A stretch of 64,000 nt of DNA from Methylobacterium sp. R2-1. Lineage in GTDB: Bacteria; Pseudomonadota; Alphaproteobacteria; Rhizobiales; Beijerinckiaceae. Under the pieces are notes generated by a model. The model made no database searches. It saw nothing but the letters and a program-made list of their open reading frames with translations, and was not told the DNA's origin. How positions within the stretch are numbered: the stretch's first letter is position 1; each line of letters begins with the position of its first letter. The stretch covers positions 1 through 64,000 of the forward strand of contig NZ_JACHWM010000002.1 in the NCBI RefSeq assembly GCF_014191355.1, written 5' to 3'. Both the position numbers and the translations under genes were made by a program. This document shows, piece by piece, positions 38,175 through 45,846 of the stretch.

Positions 38175-38696
38175 ATGCGACTTCGCGTCCTCCTGCCCGC
38201 CCTCGCCCTCCTGTCCGCCGCCAGCAGCGCGGCCTTGGCCGAGGAGGCGGCACGCAAGGCAGCGATCTTCCCGGCGGAGGTGAACGATCCGACGCTGGCC
38301 TATGGCCGCAAGCCGTTGCCGGCCGATCAGAAGCGCCTCGACCTCGTCACCGAGGTGCTGCGGACGCAACTCGCCGAGAAGGGCGGCCTCGAGAGCGTCG
38401 ATCTCGGCCCCCAGGCCGCGGAGATCCGCAAGGAGAGCCCGCTCTACAAGTGCAACGGCTGCACCGCTCCCATCGCCAAGGCGCTCGGAGCGGAGCTCGC
38501 CGTGACCACCTTCGCCGACAAGGGCGCCAATCAGTTGTTCAGCCTCGTCGTCACCATCGCGGAGGCCGAGTCCGGCAAGGTCGTGCGCCAGGGCCAGGTC
38601 GTGATAAGAGCCAACACCGACGACGACTGGTCCCACGCCGCGCGCTGGATCGTGAAGAACCGCCTGCTGGCCGAGCCGCTGCCCGGCCGTTCCTGA
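38175..38696 (+). CDS. Secreted protein divergent from lutA (DUF2380/DUF3280-like)
   Basis: The 173-residue protein has a signal peptide (1-24, LALLSAASSAALA). The mature part has AIFPAEVNDPTLAYG, a helix DQKRLDLVTEVLRTQLAEKGG, a CxxC motif (KCNGCTAPIAKALGAE) and VVTIAEAESGKVVRQGQVVI. The order resembles small periplasmic DUF2380/DUF3280 proteins, which carry a conserved KCNGC-type site; that assignment is from memory. It shares a promoter region with lutA and could belong to the lanthanide or methanol regulon. Confidence 0.75.
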   Translation: MRLRVLLPALALLSAASSAALAEEAARKAAIFPAEVNDPTLAYGRKPLPADQKRLDLVTEVLRTQLAEKGGLESVDLGPQAAEIRKESPLYKCNGCTAPIAKALGAELAVTTFADKGANQLFSLVVTIAEAESGKVVRQGQVVIRANTDDDWSHAARWIVKNRLLAEPLPGRS

Positions 38697-38741
38697 GGCG
38701 GGGCTTGTGCAGGCGCGCAAGGCTGAGCAAGAACGTTCCCT

Positions 38742-39455
38742 GTGTCCGACCTTGAACCGATTTCCTCCACGCGCCCCCGCCTGCTCGTCAGCGTGCGCGG
38801 CCCCGACGAGGCGCTGACCGCGCACCGGGCCGGGGCAGACCTGATCGACGCCAAGGATCCCGAGCGCGGGGCGCTCGGTGCGCTCCCGGCGGAGACCGTG
38901 CGCGGCCTCGTCGCCCGTATCGGCGGGCGAGCGGTCACCAGTGCGGTGGCCGGTGACGGCACGGGGACGGAGATCGCCGCCGCCATTACGACGATGGCCG
39001 CGACCGGTGTGGATTTCATCAAGATCGCAGTTGGAGCCGCGGACGGCACCGCCCTGGCCGAGGCCGCCGCGAGGGCGCCGGGCCGGGTGATCGGCGTGCT
39101 CTTCGCCGAGGACGACGTGACCGAGGGCTCTTTCCCTGCGCGCTTGGCCGCGGCGGGTTTCGTCGGGGCAATGATCGATACCCGTGGCAAGAGCGGGATT
39201 GCGCTTCCCAGCCTCATGTCCGCGCCGCAGCTCGCCGCCTTCGTCGCCGGCTGCCGCACCCACGGCTTGATGAGCGGGCTCGCCGGCTCGCTCGGGCTTG
39301 CCGACATTCCGGTGCTCGCGAGCTTCGGGCCCGATTATCTCGGCTTCCGCGGCGGCCTGTGCCGTGACGGCGACCGGCGGCAGGCGCTCGACGGTGCGCG
39401 GGTCTCGCGGGCGGTCGAGGCGATGCGCACCTGCCCGCGGGCCGACGCGGCGTGA
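38742..39455 (+). CDS. mfnB: (5-formylfuran-3-yl)methyl phosphate synthase, methylofuran biosynthesis
   Basis: The 237-residue TIM-barrel protein matches archaeal MfnB (MJ1099, formerly DUF556): LLVSVRGPDEALTAHRAGAD, DLIDAKDPERGALGALP with Lys38, and GVDFIKIAVG with Lys94, the two lysines expected in the aldolase-like active site. MfnB condenses two glyceraldehyde 3-phosphates into the furan precursor of methanofuran. It starts at GTG and its end overlaps the next gene by 4 bases. Methylofuran is the C1 carrier for the Fhc complex encoded 14 kb away. Confidence 0.87.
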   Translation: MSDLEPISSTRPRLLVSVRGPDEALTAHRAGADLIDAKDPERGALGALPAETVRGLVARIGGRAVTSAVAGDGTGTEIAAAITTMAATGVDFIKIAVGAADGTALAEAAARAPGRVIGVLFAEDDVTEGSFPARLAAAGFVGAMIDTRGKSGIALPSLMSAPQLAAFVAGCRTHGLMSGLAGSLGLADIPVLASFGPDYLGFRGGLCRDGDRRQALDGARVSRAVEAMRTCPRADAA

Positions 39456-40189
39456 CCGCCATGGCAAGCGCGACGCCGGTCCCTCTTTCCTCCGCGGGAA
39501 AGGGTGGCCCGCAAAGCGGGTCGGGTGAGGGGCAGGCTCCGCACGATCCGGAAACGTCGCTCCCCTCTTCTGCCTCGCACCCGCGAGGCCCCCTCCCCCG
39601 CGGAGCGGAAAGGGTTTCGAGGAGCGCTGTTGTCAAAATCGGCGGCAGCCTCGTTGCCGACCGAGCGCGGCTCCGCGCCATCCTGTCCGACTGCGTGGAC
39701 AACGCCCCCGTCGCGGTCGTGCCCGGCGGCGGCCCCTTCGCTGATGCGGTGCGAACGGCGCAGTCCGCGCTCGGCTTCGATGACGCCCTCGCCCACCGCC
39801 TCGCCCTCGACGCCATGGGCCGCATGGCCGAGGTGTTTTCCGCGCTCGAAGGGAGGCTCACCATCGCCGCGAGCCCGGACGCTGTGGCGGAGGCCCTCGC
39901 ACAGGGCCGCTCCGTGATTTGGGACCCGGCGGCCCTGAAAGTCGGCCATCCGGACATCGCTGAGAGCTGGGAGGTCACTTCCGACAGCCTCGCCCTCTGG
40001 CTCGCCGGCGTGCTCGGGGCGGAACGCTGCATCCTCGTAAAGTTGGCAAACATCCCGCCCTGGACCGACCCGGCCACGCTCGCGCGAACCGGCCTCGTCG
40101 ATGCCGCCTTCCCGCGCTTCGCGGCCGCCTATCCCGGCACGATCGTGATCCGTGGCCCCGAACCGCATCGCGAGAGGCCCGCCGCATGA
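39452..40189 (+). CDS. Amino acid kinase family protein, likely methylofuran pathway kinase (MfnE-like)
   Basis: The fold starts at about residue 59 (AVVKIGGSLVADRARLRAIL) and has PVAVVPGGGPFADAVR and TSDSLALWLAGVLGAERCILVK, the aspartokinase-type ATP and substrate sites. In archaea MfnE phosphorylates aminomethylfuran methyl phosphate, the step after MfnB and MfnC, and the neighbouring mfnB supports that role. Residues 1-57 are coded by a dispersed palindromic repeat and look unstructured. No ATG, GTG or TTG lies between this stretch and the fold, so the start must be in or before the repeat (GTG 39452 or ATG 39461). It overlaps the next gene by 4 bases. Confidence 0.8.
   Translation: MTAMASATPVPLSSAGKGGPQSGSGEGQAPHDPETSLPSSASHPRGPLPRGAERVSRSAVVKIGGSLVADRARLRAILSDCVDNAPVAVVPGGGPFADAVRTAQSALGFDDALAHRLALDAMGRMAEVFSALEGRLTIAASPDAVAEALAQGRSVIWDPAALKVGHPDIAESWEVTSDSLALWLAGVLGAERCILVKLANIPPWTDPATLARTGLVDAAFPRFAAAYPGTIVIRGPEPHRERPAA
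39475..39615. repeat. Dispersed palindromic repeat inside the 5' end of a kinase gene
   Basis: CTCCGCGGGAAAGGGTGGCC on one side and GGCCCCCTCCCCCGCGGAGC on the other form an imperfect inverted repeat. GTCGGGTGAGGGGCAGG and CCTCGCACCCGCGAGGC are the usual arms of such intergenic elements. Here it is translated as the first 50 or so residues of the kinase. Confidence 0.65.
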
Positions 40190-41760
40190 GCGTGCCCGAA
40201 CATCTCGTCTTCATCACCGGCAAGCTGGCCCATGCCCGGCTGGAAAAGGTTGCCGCCACCCTGCCGGCCGAGCGCTTCACCTGGAGCATCGCCGATGCCG
40301 GGGTGAAGGTCGCCGCGCTGATGACGGAAGAGATCATCAAGCGCCGCGTGCAGATGCCCGAGGGCGCGACCCGAATCGTCCTGCCCGGCCGTTGCCGCGC
40401 CAACCCGGAGGCGCTCAGCAACCACTTCGGCCTGCCGGTGGAGCGAGGCCCGGACGAAATCGTCGATTTGCCGGCTTACCTTGGCCTGACCGGCCGCAAG
40501 GTCGATCTCTCGCGCCACGATCTGCGCATCTTCTCCGAGATCGTCGACGCCTCTAAGATGACGCCCGACCAGATCCTGGCCAAGGGTCTCGACCTCGCCC
40601 GCCGCGGCGCCGACGTGATCGATCTCGGGGGACTGCCCGACACGGCGTTCCCGCATCTCGAAGACAGCGTGCGGGCCCTCAAGGGCGCCGGATTGAAGGT
40701 CAGCGTCGATTCCTTTTCCCTCGACGAGTTGACCCGCGGTGCGCGCGCGGGTGCCGATTATCTCCTCAGCCTCAACGAGGAGACGCTGGATCTCGCCTTC
40801 GAGACCGACGCGGTGCCGGTCCTCGTGCCGATGCGGCCCGACGATCTGCCCTCCCTCGACCGCGCCATCGAGCGGATGGAGCAGGCCGGGCGCCCCTACA
40901 TGGCCGATCCGATCCTTGAGCCGATCCATTTCGGCTTCGTCGATTCGATCTGCCGCTACCGCGAGATCCGCGCGCGCTGGCCGAACATCGAGATGATGAT
41001 GGGCACCGGCAACCTCACCGAACTCACCGAGGCCGACAGCCTCGGCGTCACGGCGCTCCTCGTCGGCATGTGCTCGGAACTCGCCATCCGCAACGTGTTG
41101 ATCGTGCAGGTCTCGAACCACACCCGCCGCACGGTGGAGGAGCACGATGCCGCGCGCCGGGTAATGTACGCGGCCAAAGAGGACGCCGCCCTGCCCAAGG
41201 GCTACGGCCGCGAATTGCTCGCGCTGCACGACAAGCGCCCCTTCGTGCAGACCTCCGATGAAATTGCCGCCCTGGCCGCGGAGGTGCGCGATCCCAATTA
41301 CCGCATCGCCGTCGCCGAGGACGGCATCCACGTCTACAACCGCGACCGTCACACCACCGGCACCGACGCGATGGCCTTCTTCCCCGAACTGAGCGTGGAG
41401 AGCGACGGCGCGCACGCCTTCTATCTCGGCGGAGAGCTGACCAAGGCCGAGACCGCGTTCCGCCTCGGCAAGCGCTACGTGCAGGACGAACCCCTCGATT
41501 GGGGCTGCGCCGCCGACCGCACCCAGGAAGACACCACCGCCTTCAAGGCGGCCGGGCCGACGAAAGCGGCGCATACCAAGCATAGCGGCCCCGAGGCACC
41601 CGCCGCGGAGCGTGCAGCCGGGACCGATCCGGAGCGCGGCGCCGTGCCGCCGCGGACCGAAACTGGAAGCGGCACAGCATCGGAACGCGACCCGCTCAGC
41701 GAGCCGAAGGGCGGCCGCATCGTCTGCGGTCGGCTGGTGCCCGACGAGGACCGAAATTGA
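40186..41760 (+). CDS. Dihydropteroate synthase-like protein of C1-cofactor biosynthesis
   Basis: The 524-residue protein has an N-terminal domain (1-125, HLVFITGKLAHARLEKVAAT) then a DHPS-like TIM barrel (about 128-340; DQILAKGLDLARRGADVIDLGG, GLKVSVDSFS, PYMADPILEPIHFGF, MMMGTGNLTELTEADS). The last 60 residues are a disordered charged tail. Orthologues occur in methanogens and H4MPT-using methylotrophs. A plausible job is joining the pterin to the ribofuranosylaminobenzene unit in tetrahydromethanopterin synthesis, by analogy to folate DHPS; that is inference. It overlaps both flanking genes or nearly so, within one operon. Confidence 0.82.
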   Translation: MSVPEHLVFITGKLAHARLEKVAATLPAERFTWSIADAGVKVAALMTEEIIKRRVQMPEGATRIVLPGRCRANPEALSNHFGLPVERGPDEIVDLPAYLGLTGRKVDLSRHDLRIFSEIVDASKMTPDQILAKGLDLARRGADVIDLGGLPDTAFPHLEDSVRALKGAGLKVSVDSFSLDELTRGARAGADYLLSLNEETLDLAFETDAVPVLVPMRPDDLPSLDRAIERMEQAGRPYMADPILEPIHFGFVDSICRYREIRARWPNIEMMMGTGNLTELTEADSLGVTALLVGMCSELAIRNVLIVQVSNHTRRTVEEHDAARRVMYAAKEDAALPKGYGRELLALHDKRPFVQTSDEIAALAAEVRDPNYRIAVAEDGIHVYNRDRHTTGTDAMAFFPELSVESDGAHAFYLGGELTKAETAFRLGKRYVQDEPLDWGCAADRTQEDTTAFKAAGPTKAAHTKHSGPEAPAAERAAGTDPERGAVPPRTETGSGTASERDPLSEPKGGRIVCGRLVPDEDRN

Positions 41761-41761
41761 G

Positions 41762-42358
41762 ATGCCGCTGATCCTTGAGACCGTCGTCACCACTCTTTCG
41801 ACGACGGGCGCGATGCATCTCGTGCCGTTCGGCCTGATCCGCGAGGACGAGGATTTCGTGCTCGCCCCGTTCCGCCCCTCGCCCACGATCGACAACCTCG
41901 CGGAGCGCCCCTACTTCACGGCCTCGGCCCCGAGCGACGTGCGGGTGATCGCGGGCGTCGTCACCGGGCGGCGCGATTGGCCGGTGGTGGACTGCGACAC
42001 CATTCCGGGCAAGCGCCTCGCCGAATGCTTCGGCCATGCCGAGTTCGAGGTGGCGGCGATCGAGGACGACCCGCAGCGCCCACGCTACCGCGGGCGGATG
42101 GTGCACGCGGCGAGCCACGTGCCGTTCATCGGCTACAACCGGGCGCAAGGAGCGGTGATCGAGGCGGCGATCCTGTCCACGCGGCTCCACATGCTGGAGC
42201 CGGAAAAGGTCCTGACGGAGATGGCCTATCATGCCATAGCGATCTCCAAGACCGCCGGCCCGGCCGAGCGCGAGGCCTGGGACTGGATCGAGGACAAGGT
42301 CGCGGGGGCCCTGGCACGCACCGGCCGTGTCCTCGACGGGACGAGCCGCCCCCTGTGA
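41762..42358 (+). CDS. DUF447 family protein, C1-cofactor cluster
   Basis: The 198-residue protein matches the archaeal/methylotroph DUF447 family: ILETVVTTLSTTGAMHLVPFG, an FMN-binding split-barrel-like N-terminal half, and a helical C-terminal half with YNRAQGAVIEAAILSTRLHML and AWDWIEDKVA. Its phyletic spread follows methanofuran and H4MPT use. No reaction is known to me. It begins 1 base after the DHPS-like gene. Confidence 0.85.
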   Translation: MPLILETVVTTLSTTGAMHLVPFGLIREDEDFVLAPFRPSPTIDNLAERPYFTASAPSDVRVIAGVVTGRRDWPVVDCDTIPGKRLAECFGHAEFEVAAIEDDPQRPRYRGRMVHAASHVPFIGYNRAQGAVIEAAILSTRLHMLEPEKVLTEMAYHAIAISKTAGPAEREAWDWIEDKVAGALARTGRVLDGTSRPL

Positions 42359-42399
42359 GGCGCCGACAGATTCGAGAGATTTCCAAGGAGACACCCGGT

Positions 42400-42933
42400 T
42401 TGAAGCGGATCGCACTGCTCGCCGCCACGGCGCTCGCTGTCACCACCGTCGCGGCAGAGGCCCAGCACGCGCCGACCCGGCGCAAGATCGTCGAGAGCGT
42501 CATCATCGACGCCTCTCCCGACAAGGTCTGGGCGGTGGTCGGCAACCCCGCCGATGCAGACTGGATCGAGAACGTGACCCGCGGCGAGCGGCAGGGAAGC
42601 GCGGATAAGCCGGTCTTCCAGCTGACTCTGAAGAACGGCCACGTCATCGTCGAGGCGAGCCGCAAGCTCGATTCCGAGCACCGAAGCTTCGCCTACTACA
42701 TCCTCGAGAACGAGGTCGGCGACCTGCCGGCCAAGGATTACTCGGCCACGATCTCGGTGCAGCCCGAAGGCGAGCACGCGCGGGTCGAGTGGCGGGCCGC
42801 CTTCTACCGCGGCCATCCGAACAACGACCCGCCGCCCGAACTCAATGACGAGAATTCGGAGAAGCGCGTGCGGGCCTGGGTTCATGCCAGCCTTGAGAAC
42901 CTCAAGGCCAGGCTTGAGAAGAGCGGCTCCTGA
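42400..42933 (+). CDS. MxaD-like periplasmic SRPBCC protein 1
   Basis: The 177-residue protein begins at TTG (AAGGAG ten bases upstream) with a signal peptide ending AEAQ. SRPBCC/START-type fold: KIVESVIIDASPDKVWAVVGN, YYILENEVGDLPAKDYSATI and VEWRAAFYRGHPNNDPPPELND. The last segment, with NNDPPPELND, also marks MxaD, which helps methanol dehydrogenase pass electrons to cytochrome cL. I infer a helper role for a periplasmic dehydrogenase. It is followed by a paralogue 65 bases on. Confidence 0.85.
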   Translation: MKRIALLAATALAVTTVAAEAQHAPTRRKIVESVIIDASPDKVWAVVGNPADADWIENVTRGERQGSADKPVFQLTLKNGHVIVEASRKLDSEHRSFAYYILENEVGDLPAKDYSATISVQPEGEHARVEWRAAFYRGHPNNDPPPELNDENSEKRVRAWVHASLENLKARLEKSGS

Positions 42934-42998
42934 CACAAGTCGCTCGGACGAAGGGTGAGGCGGCCATGCTCGGCGGCTTCGATGGGAGGAAAGAAACG

Positions 42999-43529
42999 AT
43001 GAAGTTCAGGACACTCGCCGCCGTGGCGGCGCTCGCCACGGTGACCTTCGCCGCACAGGCGCACGGCCCGACCCGGCAGAAGGTGTCGGAGTCGATCGAG
43101 ATCAACGCCCCCGCCGACAAGGTCTGGGCGATCGTCGGCAACTTCCAGGACGGAAGCTGGATTCCGGTGGTCGAGAAGACCGAGGGTAAGGGCGGCAACG
43201 AGGTCAAGGCGACCCGCACGCTGACGCTGAAGGGCGGCGCCACGGTCGAGGAAGAACTCGCCAAGTACGACGCCGAGAAGAAGACCCTCATGTACCGGAT
43301 CACCAAGGTCGACGTGAAGACCCTGCCGGTGAACGATTACTCCTCGACGATCGAGGTCGAGGGCGACGGCGCCAAGACCAAGATGACGTGGCGCGGTGCG
43401 TTCTACCGCGGCTACATGAACAACGATCCCCCGCCCGAGCTGAACGACGAGGCCTCCAAGAAGGCCGTCTCCGGCCTCTACAAGGCGAGTCTGGAGAACG
43501 TGAAGGCCAAGGCCGAGAAGGGCTCGTAA
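42999..43529 (+). CDS. MxaD-like periplasmic SRPBCC protein 2
   Basis: The 176-residue paralogue of the preceding gene has a signal peptide (1-20, FAAQA), then HGPTRQKVSESIEINAPADK, VWAIVGNFQDGSWIPVVEKT, KATRTLTLKGGATVEEELAK, YDAEKKTLMYRI and WRGAFYRGYMNNDPPPELND. It is closer to classical MxaD than copy 1 (HGPT start, GNFQDGSW). The ATG has GGGAGG eight bases upstream. The tandem pair probably arose by local duplication. Confidence 0.88.
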   Translation: MKFRTLAAVAALATVTFAAQAHGPTRQKVSESIEINAPADKVWAIVGNFQDGSWIPVVEKTEGKGGNEVKATRTLTLKGGATVEEELAKYDAEKKTLMYRITKVDVKTLPVNDYSSTIEVEGDGAKTKMTWRGAFYRGYMNNDPPPELNDEASKKAVSGLYKASLENVKAKAEKGS

Positions 43530-43536
43530 GGCTTCG

Positions 43537-44553
43537 ATGATGCGGAAGGCCGGCGTGTTTCGTTTCACTCGGCGGGCGCGCCGGCCTTCCAGCCCTCCCA
43601 CCCGGGGAAAGGGGAGGATCGGGGCATGGGGCCTCGTCTGGATGGCCTTGCCGTCCGCCCCCGCCCTCGCCCAGGAAGCTCTCGTTACGGCGCAGCTCGG
43701 CAACGCCGTCGAGATCGTGGATCTCGCGTCGAAAAAAATCCTGCAATCGATCCCCGTGCCGGGCGCACCGGCCGGCATCGCCCTCTCGCCCGACCGGAAG
43801 ACCGCCTACGTCACCCGCCCCGAGGGTCATGGCGTCTCGGTGATCGACCTCGACGCGCGCAAGGTACGCGCGAGCCTCGACCTGCCCGGCGGGCCGCTCG
43901 GCATCGGCGTCAACCCGACATCCGGCGAAGTCTACGTCGCCGACTGGTACGGGACGCGCGTCTTCGTGCTGCGCCCGACGACCGACGGTCTGACGCTGGA
44001 GGGCGAGATCGCCACCGGGAAATCTCCCTCCGGCATCGCCGTGACGCCGAACGGCGCCACACTGCTGGTGGCCAATCGCGAATCCGACTCGGTCTCGATC
44101 ATCGACGTGGCGAGCCGCCGGGAGACGCGGCGCGTCCCTGTCGGCCAGCACCCGTTCGGCCTGACCCTCTCGGCGGACGGCGCCACCGCCTACACCGCCA
44201 ACGTCGTCTCGAACGACGTCTCGGCCATCGACATCGGGGCCGGCCGCGAGACCGGCCGCGTCACCACCGGCCAGCGGCCCTACGTCATCGCGTTCGCCGC
44301 CGGCAAAGGGTTCGTCACCGACCAGTACTCCAACACCGTGACGGTGTTCGACCCCGCGACCCTGAAGGCGCTCGCCGCGATCGATGTCGGCGATCATCCC
44401 GAGGGCGTCGCCGCCACCCGGGACGGGAAGACGATCGTCGTCGCCAACTGGGGCGACAACTCCTTAAGCCTGATCGATCCGTCGAGCCTCGCCGTCACCG
44501 GCACGGTCCCGACCGGCGACGGCCCGCGCGTCTTCGGGGACTTCCTGCGGTAA
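43537..44553 (+). CDS. Periplasmic YVTN-type beta-propeller protein
   Basis: The 338-residue protein has an unusual N-terminus with Arg-rich and Pro-rich residues before a short hydrophobic signal (AWGLVWMALPSAPALAQ). It then has seven propeller repeats such as AYVTRPEGHGVSVIDLDARK, VYVADWYGTRVFVL, LLVANRESDSVSIIDVASRR and IVVANWGDNSLSLIDPSSL. It follows the second MxaD-like gene by 7 bases. It resembles LutB in fold and may be a binding or assembly factor for the same periplasmic dehydrogenase system. Confidence 0.87.
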   Translation: MMRKAGVFRFTRRARRPSSPPTRGKGRIGAWGLVWMALPSAPALAQEALVTAQLGNAVEIVDLASKKILQSIPVPGAPAGIALSPDRKTAYVTRPEGHGVSVIDLDARKVRASLDLPGGPLGIGVNPTSGEVYVADWYGTRVFVLRPTTDGLTLEGEIATGKSPSGIAVTPNGATLLVANRESDSVSIIDVASRRETRRVPVGQHPFGLTLSADGATAYTANVVSNDVSAIDIGAGRETGRVTTGQRPYVIAFAAGKGFVTDQYSNTVTVFDPATLKALAAIDVGDHPEGVAATRDGKTIVVANWGDNSLSLIDPSSLAVTGTVPTGDGPRVFGDFLR

Positions 44554-44555
44554 CG

Positions 44556-44756
44556 TCAGGCCGCCGCGGGCGGATCGCCGGACCCCGTCTCGGCGGGTGA
44601 GTTGAGGATGTCCTCCAGCTCGTCCACGAGGCGGTCGATCTGATCGTCGCTCGCGAGCACCCGGGTGGTGCGGCCGTCTTCGGTGACGAAGGCCAGCTCG
44701 ATCGCCTCGCCGGTGCGGGTGGCCAGGATGCGGGCGAGCTTGTTTCCTGCGGTCAT
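44556..44756 (-). CDS. Small conserved hypothetical protein, 66 aa
   Basis: A soluble acidic protein with a short beta-hairpin (EAIELAFVTEDGRTTRVLAS) followed by an acidic helix (DDQIDRLVDELEDIL) and a proline tail. It is convergent with the propeller gene by 2 bases and follows the hydantoinase-like gene after 52 bases. I recognise no family. The tidy fit between neighbours makes it likely real. Confidence 0.6.
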   Translation of the reverse strand: MTAGNKLARILATRTGEAIELAFVTEDGRTTRVLASDDQIDRLVDELEDILNSPAETGSGDPPAAA

Positions 44757-44808
44757 TCACATCTCCTCGTGGATGTCGTCCCCTTCAACGCGCGGGGACG
44801 GCCCGGTT

Positions 44809-45843
44809 TCACGCGATCAGGCCGACGGCCACCGCGGGCCCGCAGGTCGAGACCCAGGCGGCATCGCCGACGCTCACCTGGCCGGCGATCAGGGCGGTGA
44901 GGGGCATCGAGGAACGGCCGAGCCGCAGGGCGAGCCGCTCGGCCAGGAAGCAGCCGGCGCCGCAGACGACGAGCGGCGCGTCCCCGGGCAGATCGGAGCG
45001 CGACAGCAGAACCGCGGCGGCGTCGTGCAGCGGTCGCAACTGCGCCTCGGCGAACCACGCGGCCAGCGCCCGCCACTCCTGCGCGCTCCCCTCCCCCCGG
45101 TCGCGGCCGACCATGCGGGCGAGCCGAGTCTCGGTCTCAGGTGTCGACTTGCCCTTGAGATCCGCGCTGTATTGCTGGTCGGCGCCCTCGGGCAGGTCGC
45201 CGGTGAGGCGGTAGATGTCGGCGGTGCTGGCAAACGTTTCCGACATCAGCGCCGTGCGCCGGCCGCGCCAGGGCGCGTGGGTGGCGAAGGCGAGGAGCGG
45301 CGTGCGCACGACACCGGTATAGACGAGTTCGCCCGTCTCCAGCCGCTCCGCGTCGCTGTAACCCTGCGCAACGGGTGTGCCCCCGACGATCGGGATCAGG
45401 TCGGCGGTGGTCGAGCCGATATCGACCAAGAGAGCGTGCGCCGCGTGCCGGCCGACCAGGGCGGCAGTGGCGTGCCAGTTGGCCGAGGCGATGTCGGCCG
45501 CATGCGCGCGGGCGTCCTGCGCCGCGACGAAGCCGGCGCGGCCGGCATAGATCCGCACATCACCAGTCAGGGTCGCGGCGGCCCAGGCGGAGAGCTGGTG
45601 CACCCCGTCGGCCCGGTCGGCGAAGCAGTCCGTCAGTTCGCCCGTCATGGTGACGGCGTGGTGGGCCTCGCCCCGAACCCAGTCCGGCAAGAGCGCGAAG
45701 GTCTCGTCGAGGGCGGGGACGCCGCGCCAGAGCCGGCAGGGCGCCTGGACCGCCTCGACCACGCGACCTTCTTCGACGAGCGCCGCCTTGACATGCACCC
45801 CGCCGAGATCCCACCCGATCACCCTGGTTTTCGTCCGGTTCAC
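44809..45843 (-). CDS. Hydantoinase/ASKHA-fold protein, likely methylofuran synthase MfnF-like
   Basis: About 344 residues starting at GTG 45843 (VNRTKTRVIGWDLGGVHVKA). Two ATP-binding motifs of the ASKHA fold are visible: IGWDLGGVHVKAAL and LLVDIGSTTADLIPIVGG, then LETGELVYTGVVRTPL. The same order is found in the hydantoinase A group, including archaeal MfnF, which couples the tyramine-glutamate and furan halves of methanofuran. Context (mfnB, HisA-like, fhc) agrees. Start is uncertain: GTGs at 45855, 45843 and 45822 are all in frame. Confidence 0.8.
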   Translation of the reverse strand: MNRTKTRVIGWDLGGVHVKAALVEEGRVVEAVQAPCRLWRGVPALDETFALLPDWVRGEAHHAVTMTGELTDCFADRADGVHQLSAWAAATLTGDVRIYAGRAGFVAAQDARAHAADIASANWHATAALVGRHAAHALLVDIGSTTADLIPIVGGTPVAQGYSDAERLETGELVYTGVVRTPLLAFATHAPWRGRRTALMSETFASTADIYRLTGDLPEGADQQYSADLKGKSTPETETRLARMVGRDRGEGSAQEWRALAAWFAEAQLRPLHDAAAVLLSRSDLPGDAPLVVCGAGCFLAERLALRLGRSSMPLTALIAGQVSVGDAAWVSTCGPAVAVGLIA

Positions 45844-45846
45844 GCG

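Noticed and set aside
40129..41895. 588-codon minus-strand frame opposite the DHPS-like gene
   Set aside because: His/Gly/Glu-rich shadow translation; the plus strand has clear TIM-barrel motifs and tight operon spacing.
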